64,000 nucleotides of DNA from Poecilobothrus nobilitatus (Eukaryota; Arthropoda; Insecta; Diptera; Dolichopodidae): positions 106,220,185 through 106,284,184 of the forward strand of contig OX352773.1 in the NCBI GenBank assembly GCA_947095535.1, written 5' to 3'. The stretch's first letter is position 1. Every line of letters starts with the position of its first letter. The notes under the pieces are model-generated. The model was not told the DNA's origin and ran no database searches. It saw only the letters and a list, made by a program, of their open reading frames with translations. The translations under genes were made by a program, and so were the position numbers. This document shows positions 33,584-43,177 of this stretch, piece after piece.

Positions 33584-33660
33584 GTTAATATTATTATTAT
33601 TATTACAACTCTTAATTATACGTTATACATTATTACGATATAAAAGAACTTCCTATTTTT
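33245..33660. repeat. (TTA)n microsatellite, probable SINE tail
   Basis: Nearly pure ATT/TTA trinucleotides at about 33390-33600, with a shorter similar tract at 33250-33300. The tract lies directly 3' (minus strand) of a tRNA-like head, so it may be an expanded SINE tail. The 116-codon frame here (33321-33671) is leucine/isoleucine homopolymer and not a gene. Confidence 0.85.
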
Positions 33661-33667
33661 TTTTTAT

Positions 33668-33743
33668 GTGACATGACGGGGTTTGAACCCAAGACCCTTC
33701 GATTGAAAGGTTGGTGACTTAACAACTGCGCCATAAGTCATAG
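33668..33743 (-). repeat. tRNA-like SINE head
   Basis: On the minus strand: ATGAC...GTCAT pairing at the ends, an A-box-like TGGCGCAGTTG, a CCTT/AAGG anticodon-like stem, and the B-box-like GGGTTCAAACCCC (33678-33690). It lies inside a LINE RT and is followed by a simple tail, so I call it a SINE. The anticodon loop lacks the standard T at position 33, arguing against a functional tRNA. Confidence 0.65.
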
Positions 33744-33745
33744 TT

Positions 33746-34344
33746 GCAGTTGATCTCTTTTTTACAAATCCATGTTGGTCATTCACTGTAAATTCAGAAC
33801 AATAGTCATAAATTGCATCAAAAACCATAAGTTTAAACAATTTTGGCAGACTAGAAAGATTAGCAATAGGCATATAATTCACTACACTACCCTTTGAGTC
33901 TTTTTTATGGAGTGACCTTATGTATGATTTTTCCATAAATTGGGAAACACCCCAGAAGTAAAAGAGAAATGCTATAGGATTAGATAGGGAATCGACACAA
34001 TGCAAGCTATCACCCAGTTTAGGTAAATAAAGCTGTATCGCGGCTGGTGTATAATTAATATTTTGAAGAGGTAAACTTGGAAAGTTTTCCAAATGATTAA
34101 AATTAGTTTCATTAATATCGAAAGAAGAAGAAGAATAACTACCAGCGAAAAAATCTTTAAAATAGTTAAATATAACAATTGAGTTGTTCGAATTCTGATC
34201 CTTGTATTACATACAATTTGGATATTGATCGGATTTACGTTTTGAGCTTACAAACTTCCAAAAAGATTTAGGATCTGTACGAAGTTCCGAAGCAATTTTA
34301 CTAATGTAAGCGTCATATTTAAGACTTAGTAAGGATTTGAATTT
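33746..34344 (-). pseudogene. Split LINE: linker and RT start
   Basis: The linker ELRTDPKSFWKFVSSKRKSD is at about 34310-34240. RT begins with SYIRSLHKKDSKGSVVNYMP, ANLSSLPKLFKLMVFDAIYD and NDQHGFVKKRSTAT (frame 34092-33664). It joins the SINE-like sequence at about 33745. Upstream on the minus strand it is cut at 34345-34350 by the Polinton. Its 5' half resumes at 44351. Confidence 0.8.
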
Positions 34345-34350
34345 AGTAAC
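34345..34350. repeat. Target-site near-duplication, left (AGTAAC)
   Basis: AGTAAC here and AGTAAA at 44345-44350 flank a 9,994-bp insertion. A 6-bp duplication is the rule for Polintons. One base differs, as expected for an old insertion. Confidence 0.65.
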
Positions 34351-35029
34351 AGTAGATAGAATATGCCGATTTTTATATGAAATAAATTATTATTTATTGT
34401 TAAAAAGGTAATTGAAATAACGGAATGAAAATACATATTATATGATTGAATGAAGAGTATTATGGATTTGAATTTACGTTTAGAGAATTTGTGTTATGAA
34501 ATTTAAAAATTAAATTATTAAGTGGGTTTAAAAAGTTTTAAGGGTAGGTGGTTTAAGCCTTTGGTACGATGTTATAAGCGTAGAAGCTTCAGCAAGTTTA
34601 GAGGTTTGGAAAAGGGAAAGTTCGGAATTCGGCCGGTTCGGAGAATTGGCATAAGAACATAAGAGGCCAAGTTGGGATATTTAAGATCTCAAGTTGGAAA
34701 GTTTGAATATAAAAAAAAATTGATTAAATTAGTGCTTTGGTAGTATGATTGAAAAGGGGCCTTTAGCCATAGCAAGGACCGAAGCGGACCTCTAGGACCG
34801 AATCGGACCCCGCCGATAATTAGGAGCATGTATCAACTATTTTAGATTTTGAGTAGACTATACATATTATATTAGAAAGATGTAGTGTTATGAAATTATC
34901 AAAAATATCCTATAGTATGTAGTGAATGTTTATGGTTTTGCAATAAAATTAAAAAATGTTAATTAAATGCACACTAACTTGACTATTTCAAGCTATTTTA
35001 ATTCTTTTTTAGGGTATGGAATGTTAAAG
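34351..35029 (+). repeat. Left terminal inverted repeat, unit 1
   Basis: Reverse complement of about 43778-44344, with a roughly 190-bp block (about 34590-34780) missing on the right and a 26-base CTGGC...GCCAG insertion present only on the right. It carries GC-richer GGACCGAA.CGGACC boxes. A related unit follows at 35598, so the repeat is internally tandem. Confidence 0.8.
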
Positions 35030-35597
35030 TATAGCTTAAAGTAGCGCATGTAGTAAGATGTTATATACTCCATGTTGTAACTGTTGCAATGTCTATAATC
35101 ACTGTTCGCAAAATAGTAATAATAATAGGCGGATTCATTGTTTCCTTACAGTCCCACTCCCAATTCAATGTTTCCGTATCCATTTCCTATCCTTTCCTGT
35201 CCCTACTCCCTAGCCAATATACTGCGTTCGCAAGTAAGGGTTTCATCCCATTATATTGGCTAAAGGGGGATGTGGTTGTAATCAGTAAATATCTGACACT
35301 ACCAAGGGGGAAATTCTTTGTATCTTTGGAAGATTCCCACCTCCCTTAGAGCGAAAAAAATGGAAGTTGGGCGCCAAACCGACATGATCTACACTGACTT
35401 AAGTAAAGTGTTTGATCTTCTACCTCATAATGTGATTCTCTATAAATTAAAAAAGTATGGTTTTCCTTACTTCTTAATCAATTGGATTGACTCAAACTTA
35501 AACAACCATAGCTATATAGTGTTCTTTTCAGAACAGCAATTTCAGCATCTTTTGTTGCCAATTCTGGAGTACCACAGAGTAGTCATCTTGGACCATT
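35030..35597 (+). pseudogene. LINE RT fragment inserted in the left repeat
   Basis: Absent from the right repeat (empty site at about 43775). From about 35370 it reads TDMIYTDLSKVFDLLPHNV (first catalytic Asp block of RT), then in another frame SGVPQSSHLGPL, the block before YADD. The left part (35089-35349) is an open 86-codon frame that I do not recognise. 5' and 3' parts of the LINE are missing. Confidence 0.7.
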
Positions 35598-36195
35598 GAG
35601 AATTTATTTACAATAATGTGCATTAAGTGGTTAACCTTGAAATTAGTATTATTGCAATTATGAAGCTTGGAAAAATTCTATTAAAAAGCTTTTGATGTTA
35701 GTTAACGTGTTTTTAAGCCGGCGTTTTTATTATTATGTGTAAATAAACTCTTATAATATTTTTTTCATTCATTTCATTTAAAGCATAAACATTATGGAAG
35801 GGTATTATGGATTTGAATTTAGGATTAGAGTGTAAGAATACGTGTTATGAAATTTAAAAATTAAATTATTAAGCGGGTTTAAAAAGTTTTAAGGGTAGGG
35901 GGTTTAAGCCTTTGGTACGATGTTATAAGCGTAGAAGCTTCAGAAAATTTAGAGATTTGGAAAAGGGAAATATGGGAATTCAGCAGGTTCGGAGAATTGG
36001 AATAAGATCTTAAGGAGCCAAGTTCGGAGATTTAGAACCTCAAGATAGAAGGTTTGAACATTAAAAATTTGATGGGTTTAGTGCTTTGGTAGTGTGATTT
36101 AAAAGGGGCCCTTTGACAGTAGCAAGGACCGAATCGGACCCCGCCGCAGTTTTTGGGAGCATGTATCAAGAATCTTAGATTTTGAATAAACTATA
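35598..36195 (+). repeat. Left terminal inverted repeat, unit 2
   Basis: Reverse complement of 43178-43772. Similar in its second half to unit 1 (TTAAGGGTAGG.GGTTTAAGCC, GGAAAGATGTAGTGTTATGA). After 36195 the left copy continues alone for about 170 bp, with the same family sequence seen at the end of unit 1. Confidence 0.8.
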
Positions 36196-36604
36196 TTAAA
36201 TTGGAAAGATGTAGTGTTATGAAATTATCAAAAATATCCTATAGTATGTAGCGAAGGTTTGATTTTGTGACAAAAATTAAAAAATGTTTTTGTAAAAATG
36301 GACATTAACTTGATTACTTCAAGCTATTTTAATTCTTTTTTGAGGGTATGGAATGTTAAAGTAATATGAGAATTTATTTTCAATAATATGCATTAAGTGG
36401 TTAACCTTGAAATTAGTATAATTGCAAGTTAGGTATGTGTATTATATAAATGAGGTGAGGTTCATGAACAAAGAGCCATTTGTTATTAAATAATATGTTG
36501 TTTTAATAAAATGTGCTTATAATAATTTATTTTCTTAATAAATACATATATTAAATAGTAAATCGATATTACTCTGAACCAAAAATGTTCTTTTTTTAGT
36601 TTTA
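36196..36604. other. AT-rich interior of the Polinton
   Basis: The remainder of the terminal-repeat family to about 36365, then AT-rich DNA. No ORF. Confidence 0.5.
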
Positions 36605-36752
36605 ATTGCCTCAGCAATACTTCGAAAAAGTGTCTATTACAGTTAATAAATATTTATTTCGTTTGTTATACTTTGCATATGGAATCATTTCTACTAAATC
36701 GATTTGCCATGTATCATTTAAACCTTTTTGAATAACTTTTCTAACGTGATGA
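36605..36752 (-). pseudogene. Polinton integrase core fragment A
   Basis: Minus-strand frame with HVRKVIQKGLNDTWQIDLVE (first catalytic Asp in WQIDL), then EMIPYAKYNKR and YLLTVIDTFSKY, ending at a TGA. This is the hallmark text of Polinton/Maverick integrases. Only about 50 codons remain. Confidence 0.75.
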
Positions 36753-36919
36753 AGTTCAAGTTAAAAGTAAACAACAAATAAAAAAAAAACTTGGCTTTAA
36801 AAAGTTGTTTTTAATATTAAATAACAGCATTACATTTTTTACTAAAAGTTTATAAATTTTTATTCATTAATTAATTCATTCTGAATATGTATGATAATAG
36901 TTAATTTTATTTTTCCTCA

Positions 36920-37150
36920 TTAGATTTTACAATTTTTTGTTGAAAAATTTCGTATCTTGATCAGATTGTAAATTTTTGTTTTTTTACCAGCCCGCTTAAA
37001 ATAATTTTCTTTCCTATTAAAACATTATTAGCACTTTTGATTTTAACCGGTTCAGCATACGCAAATTTTGAAAATGTATCAATTACTATTAATAAATATT
37101 TATATCCCTTGTTGAATATTGACAAATCAATTTTCCAAGTATCATTTAAG
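36920..37150 (-). pseudogene. Polinton integrase core fragment B
   Basis: Minus-strand frame with LNDTWKIDLSIF, then NKGYKYLLIVIDTFSKFAYA and PVKIKSANNV, then after a stop the second-Asp region reading S(D)QDTKFFN. It belongs to a different copy from fragment A, because both hold the same domain. Broken by stops. Confidence 0.75.
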
Positions 37151-37239
37151 AAAATTAGAAGAATTTCAAAAAAGAAATAGCGGTTGGGCTTTATAAGCTA
37201 TTATAAATTTAACTATAAATCTAAACAAATATTCACCAT

Positions 37240-37500
37240 TTGTTGAATCTAGGACCGAATCGGACCCTGCCAAAGTTATTGGGAGCATGTTAAAACGATC
37301 TTAGATTTTGAATAGACTATATTATATTGGAAAGATGTAGTGTTATGAAATTATCAAAAATATTCTATAGTATATAGTGAATGTTTATGTTTCTATAGTA
37401 TATAGTGAATGTTTATGGTTTTGCAATAAAGAATAAAAAATGTTAATTAAACGCATTTTAGCTTGATTATTTCAAGCTATTTTAATTCTTTTTTAATATA
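37240..37500 (+). repeat. Third partial copy of the terminal-repeat family
   Basis: Shares AGGACCGAATCGGACCC, GGAAAGATGTAGTGTTATGA and the following bases with 34790-35030 and 36130-36365. A 31-base piece (TCTATAGTATATAGTGAATG...) is duplicated in tandem at 37370-37420. It splits the integrase remnants. Confidence 0.75.
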
Positions 37501-37799
37501 AAACATGAAACAGATGTATTTTGTGCGGTTATATGACGTATAAAATATTGACTAAAATCACTAATGAGTAATGAACTTAATCATGAACTTAATTTAATAC
37601 AGAATTAAATACATGCAAAATGAAAAAAAGCTTTTTGAGATAAATGTATTTTATTAAAATCATATTATTAAATTTACTAAAATAAAAAAGCGAAACTAAA
37701 ATGCACAAATAAAAAAATTAAAATATTTTAAATAAGTGTAGTAATAGTAATCTTCTTTGTTTATCCATGAATTATGCTTTTTATGAAAACCAAACTATT

Positions 37800-38215
37800 T
37801 AACTAAAACTTGATTTCCTTTTCTTTGATGTTAATTCAGGCTCATAAAAAGGACCGGTTATTGGATTATTTGTGTTAATCAAGAAAATTGTATGTTATTG
37901 GGTCAGTTCTTTTAATTTTACAATTGTAAATATTTCTGTTGACCAGTTGGGTTGATAACCTTTGCAGAAATACCTTTAAATTTTTTTATACGAACATAAT
38001 CTCCAACTTTTACATTTTGCTTTACGAAACACTTTCAATTTATTGTAGACAGTTTTCAATAGTAATTTTTCGTTTTTCTTTGTAATTTTTTTAGGTTGAA
38101 ATTTGTTTGTACGATGATATGTTGAGTTGTATTTCTCAATAAGTGAGGGTAAAACCATACATTTATAATTAACCTGAAAACTAAACTGCTTCCCCATTGA
38201 ATTTTATACATCTGA
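37800..38215 (-). pseudogene. Polinton integrase C-terminal fragment
   Basis: Frame 38197-37976 with SLIEKYNSTYHRTNKFQPKK (the YN.T.H..T...P motif of integrase ends), then in another frame KCKVGDYVRIKKFKG and after more breaks ITGPFYEPELTSKK, equivalent to the GxFYEeEL end of Polinton integrases. On the minus strand it lies upstream of core fragments A and B, so these are not one collinear gene. Confidence 0.75.
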
Positions 38216-39198
38216 AAAATACTGCATTTTATAAATAGATTACTTGTAAATTTCAGGTGATAAAGTATTTAATTATAAGTAATATTATTCAACAAAATTT
38301 CTTTCATATATATATATATACATATACATATACATTGGTTTCGTTTTATAAATAATGCTAACATTTTTAACATTTTAATTACACTCTTGTAAATATTGCT
38401 ATTCAAAGGTTTTTAAATTAATTAAAAAAAAATGCATGATATTAAGCGAATAATATACAACGAAGAAATAACTCCATGGCAAATGGAGTTATTTCTTCAT
38501 AATCATAACGTATATGGCAAATGCAACACACCATTTTGAGGACCTAGACATCTTTATTGAAGATAAAAATGGTGAAATTTTGAAGACGGTTAAAACCAGA
38601 CTTTACAACAACCATGAAGAATTTGAAATCTCTGATGACAATGAACAGCCGTTTAATGAAATAGTAAAAATAAAAAGAGGTATTTTAGATTTCGAAATAA
38701 TATTTACAGCAGATTTACCAAGACTCTTAGGAGACTTCGACCTCGATATATGTAAATTTTTGATGATACCCAAACGTTTACATAACAATGTCTACCAATT
38801 GCAATATTTTGGAAATGGTTCATTATCGGTGTTTAATTCTAGACAAACAGAAATGCGTAATATACAAAGAAGTGTAAAATATAGCGGGCGGAGAAATGAG
38901 GATATATGTTTGGAAACATTTCAAGGTGAGATATGGCCTCTACCGTTTATATAATTAAACCTAAAACTTTGTAATATAATCGAAAAAATAAATGAACTTG
39001 TGATATGAATGTATGAATGTAGAAATAGTGAATAAATGAATATATGAATACATTTTTTTAGATTATTACTTTTTCCACTTAGGTTTCCTATAGAAAGTAC
39101 AGCTCGTATGTTTTAGGTTTTTGGTTTTATACCAAATTAAATAAATTAAAAAATAAATAAAACATATAAAACTTTAAATATTGTTCTTTTTATTTATT
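38200..39198 (+). repeat. Inner inverted repeat, left arm
   Basis: Reverse complement of about 41322-42170. It covers the 146-aa ORF, its leader and about 240 bp of 3' sequence up to AAATATTGTTCTTTTTATTTATTT. Together the two arms make a mirror-image core in which integrase fragments point outward and the ORFs point inward. Confidence 0.85.
38514..38954 (+). CDS. Intact 146-aa ORF, unknown function (Polinton-associated)
   Basis: Starts at ATG 38514 and ends at a TAA at 38952-38954 with no break, in a region where everything else is broken. The protein is acidic and has no signal peptide, membrane segment, zinc finger or catalytic motif that I recognise. It opens MANATHHFEDLDIFIEDKNG and ends with the FQGEIWPLPF run before the stop. 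A mirror copy at 42013-41570 keeps the start and first 45 codons but then shifts and meets stops. It may be a Polinton accessory or structural protein, or unrelated cargo. Its integrity could mean recent activity, gene conversion or luck. The start is chosen because the same ATG and following codons are kept in the mirror copy. Confidence 0.6.
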   Translation: MANATHHFEDLDIFIEDKNGEILKTVKTRLYNNHEEFEISDDNEQPFNEIVKIKRGILDFEIIFTADLPRLLGDFDLDICKFLMIPKRLHNNVYQLQYFGNGSLSVFNSRQTEMRNIQRSVKYSGRRNEDICLETFQGEIWPLPFI

Positions 39199-39796
39199 TG
39201 TTTTTTAAATTTCCGGGTTTCTTTCTTTTTACAGCTTGCCTCTTCAGTCTTATGTAAGGAAATTAATGAAAATAAAAACATTTAAAATTTGATCGATACC
39301 GGACGCTCAAGGACCTATGCCGAACTCTCAAGGACCGAAACCGGACCTTGGGGACTATACTTCGGACCTCTGACTACTTTATTTCAGACCTCCGGGGACC
39401 CCATTTAAAATCGAGATAGGGGGTTGCCAGAAAAAGGACCCTAAGGACCCTGCTAATGCCAATTATTTATTTTTGAAAATTTTCAGGTTTCATTCTTTTT
39501 ACAGCCTGTCTCTTTAGTCTTATGCGAGAAAAGTAACAAAAATAAAAGCACTTAAAATTTTACAAATGTTTCTTTAAAATTAAAGAATTAATTAAAGCTC
39601 AAAATTGTAAAATATGATATTTTCGATACGTTTGAACTATGTTTGAAATAGAAGTAAAAAGAAACATGTAAAATTTTAAGTGTTTTTATTTTCATTACAT
39701 TTCTTACATAAGACTAAAAAGACAAGCTGTAAAAATAAAGAAACCTGAAAATTAAAAAAAACGAGGAAGAATACAGTTGCCTTTGTCAATTCTTAG
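39199..39796. repeat. Spacer with short inverted and direct repeats
   Basis: A block of about 85 bp (TTTC.TTCTTTTTACAGC.TG, GTCTTATG) occurs at 39225 and 39480 in + orientation and at 39655-39765 inverted. Between them are GGACCGAAACCGGACC-type boxes like those in the terminal repeats. No gene. Confidence 0.65.
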
Positions 39797-41320
39797 ATAC
39801 CCGTACGACCCGTTAGTATGCCTATCACTCTGCTTATAATATTATTTTTTTAATTTTTTAGTATTTTAAAATAATTTGGGTGAAATTTTATAATTTCTAG
39901 AACTGTGGGTTGTACATATATTCAAACTATATGTTTATACATTCTTCAAAAGCAGATTCTAACCTTCCGAATAACGATTATCTATTTAACTTTTCCAAAT
40001 ATGCTATAGCACCATTTAATACTAAGCGGCAAATGTATAATGTCTAAGTTTAATAATTTATACTATACATATGTATAAATTATTTATCATACGGTATAAA
40101 AAATGTGAAGAATTGACTTTTCTGGAATTTTAAGGGGCTGTAAGTCCGAAACTCTATATAATTAAAAAAACCCGTTAACATATGTAAAAATATATTATTG
40201 AACCTTTAATTTTCATGTCTTGCCGAGGAAAAATTTTTACAGGTGCCTAAGTTACAGGTGCCTGAAAATAGCAAATTTTCAATTTTTGAGGAGTAATAAC
40301 TCTTAAAGAGGGAGTGCTACCAAAAAGTTTTCTGAGGAAACTTATACTAATTCTAAAAGTTCTTTCTTGTCTCAAAATTTCAGGCTCCTATCTCAAAACG
40401 TGCCGGAGTTATGAAAAAAGAAATATCATGCAAAATTTGGTTTTAACATAACGGTAAATTTAAATAGTAAATTACAAACTATTGCATAATTTTGATATTG
40501 TCTTATGGAGATATCAAAAATTTCGGTCTTCTAGTATTTTAGATTGTAAAACTAATACACAGAACCTGAGATATATACATCTGAAAATAGGGGTTTTTTG
40601 AAATTTTGGGGGGCTGTAACCTAGGAACCCTATACAATTAAAAGAAATCATTAACACACGTACAAATATATTAGTGGACCTTTAAGTGTTTTATCTTGCC
40701 GAAGAAAAATGTGTATAGGTGCCTAAGTTAAGTGTTTAAAAATAGCAAATTTTCAATTTTTAAGCCCTAGTACCTCATAAACAGGGGATGGTCCAAAAAA
40801 AATTTCTGAGCAAACTTATACTAATTCTAAGAGTTCTTTCTGCTCTCAAAATTGCAAGTCCCTATTTGAAAGGGTTCCGGAGTTCTGAGGGTAGAAAAAT
40901 CATGCAAAATTTGATTTTCATATAACGGTAAATTTAAATACTAAATTTAAAAAAATTGAACAATTTTGATGCTAATTTATAAATCTAAAAAAATGCTTGT
41001 CGAATGACGTTTTCTGATTGAAAAAATCTTAAGTAGAACATGAGACATATGCATTTAAAAATAGGGCTTTTTAAAAGTGTGAGGAGCTTTAGCTCCGTAA
41101 CGGATGAGGCTGCAAAAAAAAGTTATAAAATTAATATTTTTATGTTATCTATCAGCACTTAAAATTTCATGTCTCTATTTCAAAAAAAATGTGGGGATCT
41201 AAAAGTTAGGTGTTCGAGAGCTACCCGAAGTTGTGGTCGGATCTCAACCAAAAAAAATAGGGAACCTACAATTTTAGGGAGGAGCAATTTTAATATACCC
41301 GATCCTTATCGTACGGGTAT
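39797..41320. mobile_element. 1.5-kb TIR element with ~476-bp tandem units
   Basis: Ends are exact 12-bp inverted repeats, ATACCCGTACGA at 39797-39808 and TCGTACGGGTAT at 41309-41320. The interior contains direct repeats about 475 bp apart (GGGGCTGTAAGTCC at about 40135, GGGGCTGTAACCTAGG at about 40610, a weaker one at about 41080), each followed by CTTGCCGA.GAAAA, GGTGCCTAAGTT and CTTATACTAATTCTAA. No transposase. A diverged piece of the same unit is at 42740-43010. Confidence 0.7.
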
Positions 41321-41321
41321 A

Positions 41322-42037
41322 AAAATAAATAAAAAGAACAATATTTAAAGTTTTATATGTTTTATTTATTTTTTAATTTATTTAATTTGGTATAAGACCA
41401 AAAACCTGAAACATACGAGCTGTACTTTCTATAGGAAACCTAAGTGGAAAAAGTAATAATCTAAAAAAATGTATTCATATATTCATTTATTCTCTATTTC
41501 TACATTCATATATTCATATCACAAGTTCATTTATTTTTTTGATTATATAACAAAGTTTTAGGTTTAATTGTATAAACGGTAGAGGCCATATCTAACCTTG
41601 AAATGTTTCCAAACATATATCCTCATTTCTCCGCCCGCTATATTTTACACTTCTTTGTATATTGCGCATTTTTGTTTGTCTAGAATTAAACACCGATAAT
41701 GAACCATTTCCATAATATTCCAACTGGTAGACATTGTTATGTAAACGTTTGGGTATCATCAAAAATTTACATATATCGAAGTCGAAGTCTCCTAAGAGTC
41801 TTGGTAACTCTCCTGTAAATATTATTTCGAAATCTAAAATACCTTTTTTATTTTTATTATTTCATTAAACGGTTTCTCTTGTTCATTGTCATCAGAGATT
41901 TCAAATTCTTCATGGTTGTTGTAAGGTCTGGTTTTAACCGTCTTCAAAATTTCACCATTTTTATCTTCAATAAAGATGTCTAGGTCCTCAAAATGGTGTG
42001 TTGCATTTGCCATATACGCTGGAAAACCACCTAAGAA

Positions 42038-42068
<31 letters not shown>

Positions 42069-42170
42069 TTTTATAAATAAAAATTTTATTTGTTAATTAT
42101 TTGTAAATACTTTATCACCTGAAATTTACAAGTAATCTATTTATAAAATCCAGTATTTTTCACATGTATA
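41322..42170 (-). repeat. Inner inverted repeat, right arm
   Basis: Mirror of 38200-39198. The ORF inside it (minus strand, ATG at about 42013-42011) is broken: after the NEQ...PFNEI stretch a shift and stops follow. An (AT)n run at about 42035-42065 has expanded relative to the left arm. Confidence 0.85.
41570..42013 (-). pseudogene. Broken mirror copy of the 146-aa ORF
   Basis: Same start and first 45 codons as 38514-38954, with a few codon changes and a short insertion after the DDNEQ run. A frameshift then destroys the reading frame. Later blocks (SGRR/AGGE, ICLETFQ equivalents) are legible only in other frames. Confidence 0.8.
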
Positions 42171-42739
42171 AATACATTAAAAAATTTTCAACAATAGAAA
42201 AATTTACGACAATATATGGAACTCGTTTTGCTCTTTGTTCTTGGGCTTACGACAACTCGTTATCTGGACTGGATACATGTAACTGTTGCTCTATAGAAAA
42301 TTATAAAATAGAATTGAAAAATTTGATTAAATCGTACAAGCATAATGTCAAGGGCACAAATAGTATCGGAAATACATAGACCAGTCAGAAGAAACTTTCG
42401 TCGAAGAAAATTTATTCAAAAAGGTTTAAACGATACAATATGGCAAATTGATTTGGTAGCAAATAGAATTGAAATGATTCCATATGCAAAATTTAACAAA
42501 GGAAATAAATATTTATGAACTGTAATAGACATCTTTTCGACATATGCTTATGCTGAACCAATTAAAACTAAAAATGCAAAACATTTTAAACGGGCTGGAA
42601 CACTTCCAAAAAATATTCAATCTGGTCAAGGTAAAGCGTTTTTCAACAAAGAATTTAGAGAACTTATGTAAAACAAGGTAGAATGTAAACCAACGGTTTT
42701 TAAAAGCGCACATTTCCAAAACAGATGAATATGTGAAAA
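42164..42739 (+). pseudogene. Polinton integrase, N-terminal and core
   Basis: Frame 42164-42379 has a Polinton-like N-terminus (TTIYGTRF, SYDNSLSGLD-like, IELKNLIK). The next frame gives EIHRPVRRNFRRRKFIQKG, then IWQIDLV (first Asp), NKGNKYL, a TGA, TVIDIFSTYAYAEPIKTKNA, and the second-Asp region as SGQGKAFFNKEF, where Asp is replaced by Gly. It ends in a stop near 42670. It reads outward from the mirror centre. Inactive. Confidence 0.8.
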
Positions 42740-43177
42740 TAACACTTTTCTGGAATTTTAAGGGACTGTAAGTCCGGAACCCTTTATAACTAAGAAAAAC
42801 ACACGTAAAAATATATTACTGGAACTTTAATTTTTATGTCTTGCGGAAGAAAAATGTGGACAGGTGCTTAAGTTATAGGTGTTTAAAAATAGCAAAATCT
42901 CAATTTTTGAGCCCTAATAGCTCATAAAAGGCGGGTGCTCCAAATAAATTTTCTGAACAAACTTATACTAATTCTAAAAGTTCTTTCTTTAGTTTAAAAT
43001 TGTTTTTGTCTATCTTTAACGGTGTAGAACTTTTGTAAACAGACGGACGGACGGCCAGAGTGAAAATAATAAGCACATTTTTTCAAAATTTTTTTTTTAA
43101 ATGTGCTAAAAATTAATCATTATCATACTCTGTATCTGAATATCATTATCATTATCTGAAATAAAAGCTTAATATAT
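42740..43177. repeat. Diverged 476-bp-type unit and junction DNA
   Basis: 42740-43010 matches the tandem unit of the TIR element at 39797-41320 (GGAATTTTAAGGGACTGTAAGTCCGG, CTTGCGGAAGAAAAATG). 43035-43060 holds a GACGGACGGACGG run. No gene. Confidence 0.7.

Noticed and set aside
33321..33671. 116-codon ORF of leucine and isoleucine
   Set aside because: It is a translation of the (TTA)n microsatellite and not a protein gene.
33668..33743. Functional tRNA gene
   Set aside because: Stem mismatches, a non-standard anticodon loop and its position inside a LINE point to a SINE head.
35089..35349. 86-codon ORF with hydrophobic start (possible membrane protein)
   Set aside because: It lies in a LINE-derived insertion of the left Polinton repeat, has no start context or copy elsewhere in the window, and cannot be supported as a gene.
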